Shown here piece by piece: positions 52,932 to 61,130 of a stretch of 64,000 nt of DNA. The translations under genes were made by a program, and so were the position numbers. Position 1 is the stretch's first letter; each line of letters starts with the position of its first letter. The DNA is from Mycolicibacterium xanthum (GTDB taxonomy: Bacteria > Actinomycetota > Actinomycetes > Mycobacteriales > Mycobacteriaceae): NCBI RefSeq assembly GCF_019710635.1, contig NZ_JAIFZS010000001.1:62001-126000 (forward strand), written 5' to 3'. A model generated the notes under the pieces. That model saw nothing but the letters and a program-made list of their open reading frames with translations, had not been told where the DNA came from and made no database searches.

Positions 52932-53302
52932 CCCGATCGGCCCGCGAAGTGGTCGAACTGTACAACCTCGTGGTGTGGAACGAGCGGGACTTCGCGCTCG
53001 CCGAGGAGTTGATGGGCGACACGGTGATCCGCCACGAGGTCGGCGAGGCGATCACCCTGACCCACGAGCAGGCGGTCGCCCGCATCGTCGACCACTGGGC
53101 GATGTTCGAGACGATCCGGTTCGATCTCAACCTGGTCGTCGCGGGTGACGACGGTGAACACGTGGCGATCGTCTACCAGTCGCCGATGACGGGGAAGGAC
53201 GGCGCGTCGATCACGATCGGCAGCATGGAGATCTTCCGGGTGGTGGACGGCAGGATCGTCGAGGTGTGGAACTGCGGCTACAAGCAAGGAGAGTGGGCAT
53301 GA
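52928..53302 (+). CDS. SnoaL-like/NTF2-fold small protein
   Basis: 124-residue NTF2-like cone-fold protein. VVELYNLVVWNERDFALAEE and the late SMEIFRVVDGRIVEVW are the SnoaL-like pattern. Such proteins act as isomerases, cyclases, lactone- or epoxide-handling enzymes or binding subunits, so function is open. It overlaps both neighbours by four bases in the BVMO operon and may process the hydroxy or keto intermediate there. Confidence 0.8.
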   Translation: MTRSAREVVELYNLVVWNERDFALAEELMGDTVIRHEVGEAITLTHEQAVARIVDHWAMFETIRFDLNLVVAGDDGEHVAIVYQSPMTGKDGASITIGSMEIFRVVDGRIVEVWNCGYKQGEWA

Positions 53303-54345
53303 CGACCGACCGGGTGCTCGACGAGTTGGGCTACTACCTGCTGGCCGGGGCCGGGGGTGAGGGGCCCGCGTCGCTGATGGACGAGGCGCGCCGCGGCGAG
53401 GAACTCGGCTTCGGCACCGGGTTCATCTCCGAGCGCTGGAACGTCAAGGAGGCCTCGTCGTTGACCGGCGCGGCGCTGGCGGTGACCACGCGGATGCAGA
53501 TCGCCACGGCCGCAACCAATCACAACACCCGTCACCCGTTGATCACCAGTTCGTGGGCCACCACGATGCACCGGCTCTCGGGTGGCCGCTTCACCCTCGG
53601 CCTGGGCCGCGGGATCGCGGCCATCTACCGGGCGTTCGGGGTGCCGGCCGTGACCACCGCACAGATGGAGGACTTCGCGCAGGTGATGCGCAAGCTCTGG
53701 CACGGCGGGCTGATCTTCAACCACGACGGGCCCATCGGCAAGTACCCGGTGCTGTTCCTGGACCCGGATTTCGACGAGGACATCCGGCTGGCGATCGTGG
53801 CGTTCGGGCCGCAGACCCTGGCGCTGGGCGGGCGCGAGTTCGACGACGTCATCCTGCACACCTACTTCACGCCGGAGACCCTGCAACGCGCGGTCAAGAC
53901 CGTCAAGGACGCCGCCGAGCAGGCCGGTCGCGACCCGGCCTCAGTGCGGGTGTGGTCGTGCTTCGCCACCGTCGGCGACCATCTGCCCGAGGAACTGCGG
54001 CTGAAGAAGACCGTGGCCCGGCTGGCCACCTACCTGCAGGGCTACGGTGATCTGCTGGTCAGCACGAACGGCTGGGATCCCGCCGTGCTGACGAGGTTTC
54101 GCGACGATCCGGTCGTGCAGTCGATACCCGGCGGCATCGACCACAAGGCCAGCGCCGAGCAGATCGAACACATCGCCACGCTGATTCCCGACGAGTGGCT
54201 CGAGCCGGCGGCGACCGGTTCGGCGCAGCAGTGCGTGGACCGGGTGCGCAAGGAGTTCGACTACGGCGCCGATGCGGTCATCATGCACGGCGCGACTCCC
54301 GACGAGCTCGAACCGATCGTCGCCGCCTACCGCGCCTCCGGGTGA
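53299..54345 (+). CDS. LLM-class F420-dependent oxidoreductase
   Basis: 348-residue luciferase-like TIM-barrel protein. GYYLLAGAGG at the start, IATAATNHNTRHPLITSSWATT, LSGGRFTLGLGRGIAAIYRAFG and the GSAQQCVDRVRKEFDYGADAVIMHG end match the mycobacterial F420-type group. It would reduce or oxidise a pathway intermediate with F420 as hydride carrier. It is the last of the five-gene BVMO operon. The stop lies in the left arm of a long palindrome. Confidence 0.85.
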   Translation: MTTDRVLDELGYYLLAGAGGEGPASLMDEARRGEELGFGTGFISERWNVKEASSLTGAALAVTTRMQIATAATNHNTRHPLITSSWATTMHRLSGGRFTLGLGRGIAAIYRAFGVPAVTTAQMEDFAQVMRKLWHGGLIFNHDGPIGKYPVLFLDPDFDEDIRLAIVAFGPQTLALGGREFDDVILHTYFTPETLQRAVKTVKDAAEQAGRDPASVRVWSCFATVGDHLPEELRLKKTVARLATYLQGYGDLLVSTNGWDPAVLTRFRDDPVVQSIPGGIDHKASAEQIEHIATLIPDEWLEPAATGSAQQCVDRVRKEFDYGADAVIMHGATPDELEPIVAAYRASG

Positions 54346-54392
54346 TTTCGGTGTAGTTTGTCGCCTTCGGCGTGACAAACTACACCGAAATC
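54344..54392. terminator. 19-bp palindrome between convergent genes
   Basis: Arms 54344-54362 and 54374-54392 are exact reverse complements (GATTTCGGTGTAGTTTGTC type), with a small inner GCC-TTC-GGC hairpin. The arm is almost the same as that of the element at 31177-31233. It separates the convergent LLM gene and carboxyltransferase gene and probably terminates both. Confidence 0.85.
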
Positions 54393-54401
54393 CCAAGGGG
54401 G

Positions 54402-55898
54402 TCAGGGGGTGATCGCCGTGCGGCTGACGGGTTCGGCGGCCGCCTGGCGCCGGTGCAGGCCGCGTTCGAGCGCGTCCAGCAGCGCGTCGCGGGTCTCCTC
54501 GGGATGGATGAGGTCGTCGAAGCCGAGGTGGCCCGCCGAGCGGAACGACGCGTCCACCTCGGCCTGGCGCAGCCGGGCCTCGAGATCCTCGGTGGCGTGC
54601 GATGCGCGGCTCAGCGCGGCGGCGCTCATCGCGCCCATGGTCGCGCCCGGATAGGCGAAGGTCGCGCTCTGGTTGTCGAATCCGAGCAACGACATCACCA
54701 TGGACCCGAACCCGTAGGCCTTGCGCAGCGTCACGTGCAGCTTGAGGGTGGTCGCGGCGGTCTGGGCGGCGAACATCCGGGCGCCGCTGCGCAGCACGCC
54801 CTGGCGTTCGGACCGGCTGCCCGGCAGCATCCCGGGATTGTCGGCCAGGAACACGATCGGCAGGTGGAACGAGTCGGCCACGGTGATGAAATGCGCGGCC
54901 TTGTCCGCGGCGTCGGCGTCGATCGAGCCTGCCAGTACCCGGGGTTGGTTGGCCACCACCGCGACCGGATGGCCACCGAGATGCGCGAGGGCGCAAAGGA
55001 TCGCGGGCCCGAACTTCGGCTGCACCTCGAACCAGTCCGGGCCGTCGAACACCACGTCGAGCACCGCGCGCATGTCGTAGATCTGGCGGTTGCCCCGCGG
55101 GACGATGTCGACCAGTTCGGGAGTGGGCCGGCGCCCGGTCGACTCGTCCTTGGTAAGCGACGCGGGATAGGACCACGCGCTGGACGGGAAATAGGACAGG
55201 TAACGGCGGATGTCGTCGAGCACGGCGGCGTCGTCGGCGCCGAGGTTGTGGATCACCCCGCTGGCCAGCGCCACCCCCGGGCCACCCAGGTCTTCCTTCG
55301 AGATCTCCTCTCCGGTGGACTCTTTGACCACCGGCGGGCCGGCGGTGAAGATCGCGCCCTGGCTGGTCATGATGGTCCAGTCGCAGACCGGCGCGACCAG
55401 CGCGCCGTGGCCGGCGGACGGGCCGAACAACCCGCCGACGGTCGGCACCTTGCCCGAGCATGCGGCCTGAGCCAGCAGATCGGTGGGGGTCCGGCCGTAG
55501 TGCTCCCCGCTGGGCCGAAAGCCCGCGCCCTCCAGCAGCATCACCAGCGGGACCCGGTCACCCAGCGCGATCTCGGCCAGCCGGTAGCGCTTCGCGTTCC
55601 CGCCGGGGCCGATGCTGCCCGCCAGCGTGGTGAAGTCCTCGGCGCCGATCATCACCGGCCTGCCGTCGATCAGGCCGCTGCCCGCGACGATCCCGTCCGC
55701 GGCGATATCGCCGCCGACCAGCGTGCCGAACTCGCGGAACGACCCCTTGTCCAGCAGGTGGTCGATGCGGCCGCGGGCGTCGAGCTTGCCCTTGCCGTGG
55801 TGTTTGTCCAGCCGATCCGGTCCGCCCATCGCGCGCGAGTGATCCCGTCGGCGGGCGAGTTCGTCGAGGGTGTCCTTCCAGTCCTCGGCCCTGGCCAT
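54402..55898 (-). CDS. Acyl-CoA carboxylase carboxyltransferase (beta) subunit
   Basis: 498-residue carboxyltransferase of the biotin-dependent acyl-CoA carboxylase family, with two crotonase-like halves. GARGRIDHLLDKGSFREFG is the family start, LEGAGFRPSGEHYG and GGLFGPSAGHGAL form the first half, and LADNPGMLPGSRSE and KAYGFGSMVMSLLG the second. No biotin carboxylase/carrier subunit is nearby, so it relies on one elsewhere, or works as a transcarboxylase or decarboxylase partner. It is divergent from the LLM gene at 55970, under an operator. Confidence 0.88.
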   Translation of the reverse strand: MARAEDWKDTLDELARRRDHSRAMGGPDRLDKHHGKGKLDARGRIDHLLDKGSFREFGTLVGGDIAADGIVAGSGLIDGRPVMIGAEDFTTLAGSIGPGGNAKRYRLAEIALGDRVPLVMLLEGAGFRPSGEHYGRTPTDLLAQAACSGKVPTVGGLFGPSAGHGALVAPVCDWTIMTSQGAIFTAGPPVVKESTGEEISKEDLGGPGVALASGVIHNLGADDAAVLDDIRRYLSYFPSSAWSYPASLTKDESTGRRPTPELVDIVPRGNRQIYDMRAVLDVVFDGPDWFEVQPKFGPAILCALAHLGGHPVAVVANQPRVLAGSIDADAADKAAHFITVADSFHLPIVFLADNPGMLPGSRSERQGVLRSGARMFAAQTAATTLKLHVTLRKAYGFGSMVMSLLGFDNQSATFAYPGATMGAMSAAALSRASHATEDLEARLRQAEVDASFRSAGHLGFDDLIHPEETRDALLDALERGLHRRQAAAEPVSRTAITP

Positions 55899-55937
55899 GG
55901 CATCTCCCGTTCTACGCGGCGGCGTGCAACGTTGACC

Positions 55938-55958
55938 TTACTGAATTGCTTACTGTAG
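55938..55958. promoter_or_regulatory. TTACYGTAA-type operator, copy 9
   Basis: TTACTGAAT (55938-55946), TGC, TTACTGTAG (55950-55958). It is 11 bases before the LLM start and 39 from the carboxyltransferase start. So short a distance to the ATG suggests a leaderless or near-leaderless LLM transcript, blocked by a bound repressor. Confidence 0.62.
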
Positions 55959-55969
55959 CGTCGTTCGCC

Positions 55970-57001
55970 ATGGGTGCTGGAGGCGGCCTCAGGGTAGACG
56001 CGGCCGTCGTCAGTCAGCTGGCCACGATGCCCGACGGCGCCCGGACGCTGGAGCGCCGGGGCTATGACGGCTGCTGGACCGCCGAGATCAACCACGACCC
56101 GTTCCTGCCGCTGACCCTGGCCGCCGAGCACACCGAGCGCATCGAGCTGGGTACCAGCATCGCGGTCGCGTTCGCCCGCACCCCGATGACCGTCGCCCAG
56201 ATCGGCTGGGACCTCCAGGACTACTCGCACGGGCGGCTCATCATCGGGCTGGGCAGCCAGATCAAGCCGCACATCGAGAAGCGCTTCAGCATGCCGTGGA
56301 GCAGGCCGGTGGACCGGATGCGCGAGTTCGTGCTGGCGATGCGGGCCATCTGGTCCTGCTGGCGTGGTGAGCAGCCCCTCGAGTTTGACGGCGAGTTCTA
56401 CACCCACAAGCTCATGACACCGATGTTCGTCCCGCCCATGCACGACTACGGCGACCCCCGGGTGTTCGTCGCCGCCGTGGGGGACCGGATGACCGAGATG
56501 GTCGGCGAGGTCGCCGACGGCCTGCTCGCACATGGGTTCTCGACCGCGCGCTACATGCGGGAGGTGACGATTCCGACGCTGTCGCGCGGGCTGGCGCGGG
56601 CCGGCCGCACCCGTGCCGACGTCCAGGTGTCCAGCCCGCTGTTCGTCGTGACGGGGCGCGATGAGGCTGAGATCGCCGAGACTGCGGCCCGTGCCCGCAA
56701 GCAGATCGCGTTCTACGCATCCACCCCGGCGTACCGCAACGTGCTCGAGTTGCACGGCTGGGGCGAGCTGCAGACCGAACTGCACCGGCTGTCCCGAGAG
56801 GGCGGCTGGGACACCATGGGCACGCTGATCGACGACACCATGTTGGACACGTTCGCCGTGGTGGCCCCGATCGAGGACGTGGTGAAGAAGATCCGGGCCC
56901 GGTGCGAGGGCCTGATCGACCGGGTGCTTATCGGATTTCCACCCGGCGTCGACGAGGCCACCGTGATCGACCTGGTATCCGAGTTGCGCAGCGGCGCATG
57001 A
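55970..57001 (+). CDS. LLM-class F420-dependent oxidoreductase
   Basis: 343-residue luciferase-like protein of the mycobacterial F420 group. VSQLATMPDGARTLERRGYDGCWTAE opens the barrel, and IELGTSIAVAFARTPMTVAQ, YSHGRLIIGLGSQIKPHIEKRF and VFVAAVGDRMTEMVGEVADG are typical internal motifs. It is a different subtype from the LLM at 53299. ATG 55970 is chosen because it is nearest the operator and fits family length; no clear ribosome site is visible. A P450 follows 16 bases later. Confidence 0.85.
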   Translation: MGAGGGLRVDAAVVSQLATMPDGARTLERRGYDGCWTAEINHDPFLPLTLAAEHTERIELGTSIAVAFARTPMTVAQIGWDLQDYSHGRLIIGLGSQIKPHIEKRFSMPWSRPVDRMREFVLAMRAIWSCWRGEQPLEFDGEFYTHKLMTPMFVPPMHDYGDPRVFVAAVGDRMTEMVGEVADGLLAHGFSTARYMREVTIPTLSRGLARAGRTRADVQVSSPLFVVTGRDEAEIAETAARARKQIAFYASTPAYRNVLELHGWGELQTELHRLSREGGWDTMGTLIDDTMLDTFAVVAPIEDVVKKIRARCEGLIDRVLIGFPPGVDEATVIDLVSELRSGA

Positions 57002-57017
57002 CCGAAGAGGAGACCTG

Positions 57018-58256
57018 ATGAGCGTTCCCGTCGTCGACGACGCGGCCAGGGTGTTCGCCGATCCGTCGGCCTACGCCGACGAGGCGCGACTGCATGCGGC
57101 GTTGCGCCATCTGCGGGCCAACGCGCCGGTGTGCTGGGTGGACGTGGAGGGCTACCGCCCGTTCTGGGCGATCACCAGGCACGCCGACATCATGGCGGTC
57201 GAGCGCGACAACGCGGTGTTCACCAACTCGCCACGACCGGTGCTGACCACCGCCGCGGGCGACGCCCAGCAGGAGGCGATGGGCGTGCGCACGCTGATCC
57301 ATCTGGACGACCCGCAGCACCGCAAGGTCAGGGCCATCGGGGCGGACTGGTTCCGCCCGAAGGCGATGCGCGCGTTGAAGGTCCGCGTCGACGAGCTGGC
57401 GAAGTCGTTCGTCGACCAGATGCAGGAGCGGGGAGGGGAGTGCGACTTCGTCAGCGAGGTCGCGGTCAACTTCCCGCTGTACGTGATCATGTCGCTGCTC
57501 GGGATCCCCGAGTCCGACTTCCCCCGGATGCTGACCTACACCCAGGAGTTGTTCGGCAGCGACGACGAGGAATTGCAGCGGGGCGCGACCCTCGAGGAAC
57601 GCGGCATGGCGCTGTTCGAGATGTTCACCTACTTCAACGAGATCACCGCATCGCGGCGGGCACACCCCACCGAGGATCTCGCCTCGGCGATCGCCAACGC
57701 GCACATCGACGGCGAACCGCTGTCCGATATCGACACGGTGTCCTACTACCTCATCGTCGCGACCGCCGGACACGACACCACCAGCGCGACCATCTCGGGC
57801 GGCCTGCAGGCCCTGGCCGAGAACCAGGATCAGTTGCGGCGCCTGCAGAACCACCCCGAGTTGCTGCCGCTGGCGACCGAGGAGATGATCCGGTGGGTCA
57901 CGCCGGTCAAGGAGTTCATGCGAACCGCGCAGCAGGACACCGAGATTCGGGGAGTGCCGATCGCCGCGGGGGACTCGCTGCTGCTGTCCTATCCGTCCGG
58001 CAACCGCGACGAAGAGGTGTTCACCGACCCGTTCACGTTCGACGTCGGGCGCGATCCCAACAAGCACGTGGCGTTCGGCTACGGCGTGCACTTCTGCCTG
58101 GGCGCGGCGCTGGCCCGGATGGAGATCAACAGCTTCTACTCCGAACTGCTGCCCAGGCTGAAGTCCGTCGAACTGGCGGGCGCGCCGAAGCACACCGCGA
58201 CGGTGTTCGTGGGCGGGCTCAAGCACCTGCCCATCCGCTACACGCTGTCGGGCTAG
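57018..58256 (+). CDS. Cytochrome P450
   Basis: 412-residue P450 with canonical motifs: ATAGHDTTSATISGG in the I-helix, EEMIRWVTP as ExxR, and AFGYGVHFCLGAALARME as the heme loop. It most resembles mycobacterial P450s of the steroid/terpenoid type by these motifs, but the subfamily cannot be assigned by eye. GAGGAGA precedes ATG 57018 at good spacing. It is co-oriented with the LLM gene 16 bases upstream. Its stop overlaps the convergent amidohydrolase stop by four bases. Confidence 0.93.
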   Translation: MSVPVVDDAARVFADPSAYADEARLHAALRHLRANAPVCWVDVEGYRPFWAITRHADIMAVERDNAVFTNSPRPVLTTAAGDAQQEAMGVRTLIHLDDPQHRKVRAIGADWFRPKAMRALKVRVDELAKSFVDQMQERGGECDFVSEVAVNFPLYVIMSLLGIPESDFPRMLTYTQELFGSDDEELQRGATLEERGMALFEMFTYFNEITASRRAHPTEDLASAIANAHIDGEPLSDIDTVSYYLIVATAGHDTTSATISGGLQALAENQDQLRRLQNHPELLPLATEEMIRWVTPVKEFMRTAQQDTEIRGVPIAAGDSLLLSYPSGNRDEEVFTDPFTFDVGRDPNKHVAFGYGVHFCLGAALARMEINSFYSELLPRLKSVELAGAPKHTATVFVGGLKHLPIRYTLSG

Positions 58257-59539
58257 CTGCTGCCGGAGTTCGCCCGCGCCGCGGCGTGCAGGGCTTCGCC
58301 GCGGGTGCCCTTCTCATGGTGGGAGAGGGCCTGGATCGACACGTCGTGACCCTCGGCAGCCTTACGCAACGCGCCGACGGTGGCCTGCTCCTTGGGGATC
58401 TGGCTGAACGGATCCCAGTGATACCAGCGCATCGCGTTCTCGTAGGTCATCTTGTTGATCTCGTCGTCGGGCACGCTGTTGGCCTTGAGCACCTTGTCCA
58501 GCTCTTCGGGGGCCTCGGGCCACATCGAGTCGCTGTGCGGGTAGTCGGCTTCCCAGCAGATGTTGTCGATGCCGATCTCGTTTCGCAGCGCCACCCCGAT
58601 CGGATCGGCGATGAAACAGGTCAGGAAGTGCTCCCGGAACACCTCGCTGGGCAGTTTGCCCTTGAAGTCCTGCCCGGTCCACGTGGAGTGCATCTCGTAG
58701 GTGCGGTCGGCGCGCTCCAGGAAGTAGGGGATCCAGCCGGTGCCGCCCTCGGACAGCGCGATCTTGAGGTCCTTGTACTTCTTGATCGGCGCCGACCACA
58801 GCAGGTCGGCGGCGGCCTGCACGATGTTCATCGGCTGCAGTGTGATCATCACGTCCATCGGCGCGTCCGGGGCGGTGATGGCCAGCTTCCCCGAGGAACC
58901 GATGTGGACGTTCATCACGGTGTCGGTGTCCACCAGCGCCTTCCACACCGGATCCCAGTACTCGTCGTGGAAACTCGGATAGCCCATCGCGGCCGGGTTC
59001 TCGCTGAACGTCAGCGCATGCACCCCGCGCGCGGCGTTGCGCCGGATCTCGGCCGCGCACGCCTCGGCGTCCCAGATCACCGGCAGGGTCATCGGGATGA
59101 ACCGGGCCGGATAGGCTCCGCACCATTCCTCGACGTGCCAGTCGTTGTAGGCCTGCAGCAGCGCCAGGGAGAACTCCGGATCCTCGGTGGCGAACAGGCG
59201 GCCCGCGAAGCCGGGGAACGACGGGAAGCACACCGAACCCAGGATGCCGCCGGCGTTCATGTCCTTGACCCGTTCGTCGACCTGCCAGCAGCCCGGCCGG
59301 ATCTCGTCGAGCCCCTGCGGCTCCAGGCCGTACTCCTCCTTGGGCCGGCCCGCGACGGCATTCAACGCCACGTTCGGGATCACCACGTCACGGAACTGCC
59401 AGGTGTCGCTGCCGTCCTCGTTGTGCACCAGCCGCGGCGCCTCGTCCAGGTACTTCTTGGCCAGGTGGTTCTTGAACATGTCCGGCGGTTCCACCACATG
59501 GTCGTCAACGCTGATCAGGATCATGTCGTTCTGGTGCAT
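58253..59539 (-). CDS. Amidohydrolase (ACMSD-like, COG2159 type)
   Basis: 428-residue metal-dependent TIM-barrel protein. ISVDDHVVEPPDMF is the first metal motif, MNVHIGSSGKL the middle His, LSEGGTGWIPYFLERAD the late conserved stretch, and CWEADYPHSDSMWP the final Asp motif. This is a standard member of the group that includes many uncharacterised mycobacterial catabolic hydrolases and decarboxylases. An operator copy lies 23 bases upstream of its ATG. It is the third protein of this family in the window. Confidence 0.85.
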   Translation of the reverse strand: MHQNDMILISVDDHVVEPPDMFKNHLAKKYLDEAPRLVHNEDGSDTWQFRDVVIPNVALNAVAGRPKEEYGLEPQGLDEIRPGCWQVDERVKDMNAGGILGSVCFPSFPGFAGRLFATEDPEFSLALLQAYNDWHVEEWCGAYPARFIPMTLPVIWDAEACAAEIRRNAARGVHALTFSENPAAMGYPSFHDEYWDPVWKALVDTDTVMNVHIGSSGKLAITAPDAPMDVMITLQPMNIVQAAADLLWSAPIKKYKDLKIALSEGGTGWIPYFLERADRTYEMHSTWTGQDFKGKLPSEVFREHFLTCFIADPIGVALRNEIGIDNICWEADYPHSDSMWPEAPEELDKVLKANSVPDDEINKMTYENAMRWYHWDPFSQIPKEQATVGALRKAAEGHDVSIQALSHHEKGTRGEALHAAARANSGSS

Positions 59540-59562
59540 CGCCGTCCCGTTCTATGGGTGCT

Positions 59563-59583
59563 TACCGTATGGACGACAGTTTA
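59563..59583. promoter_or_regulatory. TTACYGTAA-type operator, copy 10 (degenerate)
   Basis: TTACCGTAT (59563-59571), GGA, CGACAGTTT (59575-59583): the left half is good and the right half keeps only the ACAGT core. It stands 23 bases upstream of the minus-strand amidohydrolase start, the expected position for a repressor site. Confidence 0.5.
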
Positions 59584-59653
59584 GCGTGGCCGTCGGTCCG
59601 CCTCAATGACGCCTTCGGGCCGGCCGGCCGACGAGCGCCGGCCCGGGGCGGGG

Positions 59654-61045
59654 TCACAGCTCCGGCGGCGGGAGTTCCGCGGAGTCCAGCGAGGTGTCCC
59701 TGGTCTCGTGCATGATCAGGATCGCGATGAAGGTCAGGGTGGCCGCGATGAACAGATACAGGCCGACCCAGGCCACCCCGTAGCTGGTGGCCAGCCAGGT
59801 GGCGATGAACGGTGCCACCGCGGCGCCGAGGATGCTGGACACGTTGTAGGAGATGCCCGATCCGGTGTAGCGCACGTTGGTCGGGAACAACTCCGGCAGC
59901 ACCGCGCTCATCGGCGCAAAGGTGAAGCCCATCAAGGTCATTCCGATGATCAGGAAGACCAGCGTCATCCCCGACGAGGTGGTGCCCGAGCCGAGGATCG
60001 GGGCGAACAGCGCCCCGTAGACCATGATCGCGGCCGTCACGACCAGCAGCGTGCGTCGCCGGCCGTAGCGGTCTGCCAGCAGGCCCGATACCGGCAACGT
60101 CGCCGCGAAGAACAGCACGGCGATCAGCTGCATCTGCAGGAAGTCCACATACGGGAAGCCGAGCCCCTTGCCGTCCGGGGGCTTCTTCGAGGTGCCGAAG
60201 CTGAGCGCCCACGTTGTCACGATGTAGAACAGCGTGTAGGTCGCCAACATGACGAACGTGCCGATGATCAACTGGCGCCAGCTGGTTCGGAACACCTCGG
60301 TCAGTGGCGCCTTGACCTTCTCGCCGCGGGCCACGGCGCGGGTGAACACCGGGGTCTCGAGAATCCGCAGGCGTACGTACAGCCCGATCGCGACCATCAC
60401 CGCACTGAACAGGAACGGCAACCGCCAGCCCCAGGTCAGGAATGCGCCGTCGGGATCGGGGGTGGCGTTGCTGTGACCGAGCAGCAGGATCAGCACGATG
60501 AACAGGCCGTTGGCGAGCAGGAAGCCCAGCGGTGCGCCCAACTGCGGCCACATCGCCGCCCAGCCGCGTTTGCCGGGCCGGGCGGTCTCGGTGGCCAGCA
60601 GCGCCGCGCCGCTCCATTCCCCGCCCAACGCCAGTCCCTGGGAGAACCGCATGACCGCCAGCAGCGCGGGGGCGATGAGACCGACCTGGGAGTAGGTCGG
60701 CAACAGCCCGATCGCGAAGGTCGCGATGCCCATCAGCAGCAGGGAGGCCACCAGCGTGGTCTTGCGGCCCGCGCGGTCGCCGAAGTGGCCGAACAGGACC
60801 GAGCCGACCGGTCGGGCGACGAACGCGAGGCCGAAGGTGGCCAGTGACGCCAGCAACGCGGTCGTCGAATCGCCCTTGGGGAAGAACAGGAACGGGAACA
60901 CCGACACCGCCGCGGTGGCGTAGATGTAGAAGTCGTAGAACTCGATGGTGGTGCCGATCATCGACGCCAGCACTATGCGCCGACGGGGCACCCCGTCGAC
61001 GGCGTCGTCCGTACCGTCGATCTCGTCCGCAACGTCGCTGCTCAT
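59654..61045 (-). CDS. MFS transporter, metabolite:H+ symporter type
   Basis: 463-residue 12-helix transporter. GHFGDRAGRKTTLV (loop 2-3 motif), RFSQGLALGGEWSGAALLATE (helix 4 area) and ADRYGRRRTLLV (loop 8-9) mark the MHS subfamily, which imports organic acids, betaines or related solutes. ATG 61045 has GGAGG six bases upstream. Being next to the catabolic block it may take up a substrate, but no shared operator is seen, so the link is only positional. Confidence 0.88.
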   Translation of the reverse strand: MSSDVADEIDGTDDAVDGVPRRRIVLASMIGTTIEFYDFYIYATAAVSVFPFLFFPKGDSTTALLASLATFGLAFVARPVGSVLFGHFGDRAGRKTTLVASLLLMGIATFAIGLLPTYSQVGLIAPALLAVMRFSQGLALGGEWSGAALLATETARPGKRGWAAMWPQLGAPLGFLLANGLFIVLILLLGHSNATPDPDGAFLTWGWRLPFLFSAVMVAIGLYVRLRILETPVFTRAVARGEKVKAPLTEVFRTSWRQLIIGTFVMLATYTLFYIVTTWALSFGTSKKPPDGKGLGFPYVDFLQMQLIAVLFFAATLPVSGLLADRYGRRRTLLVVTAAIMVYGALFAPILGSGTTSSGMTLVFLIIGMTLMGFTFAPMSAVLPELFPTNVRYTGSGISYNVSSILGAAVAPFIATWLATSYGVAWVGLYLFIAATLTFIAILIMHETRDTSLDSAELPPPEL

Positions 61046-61130
61046 CCACACCTCCGTGCCCGGGCCTGGCAGAACATCATGCCAGCGCGCGCGCCGTGGA
61101 GAACGGCGTATGCAGAGATGGCCGAGCGGC

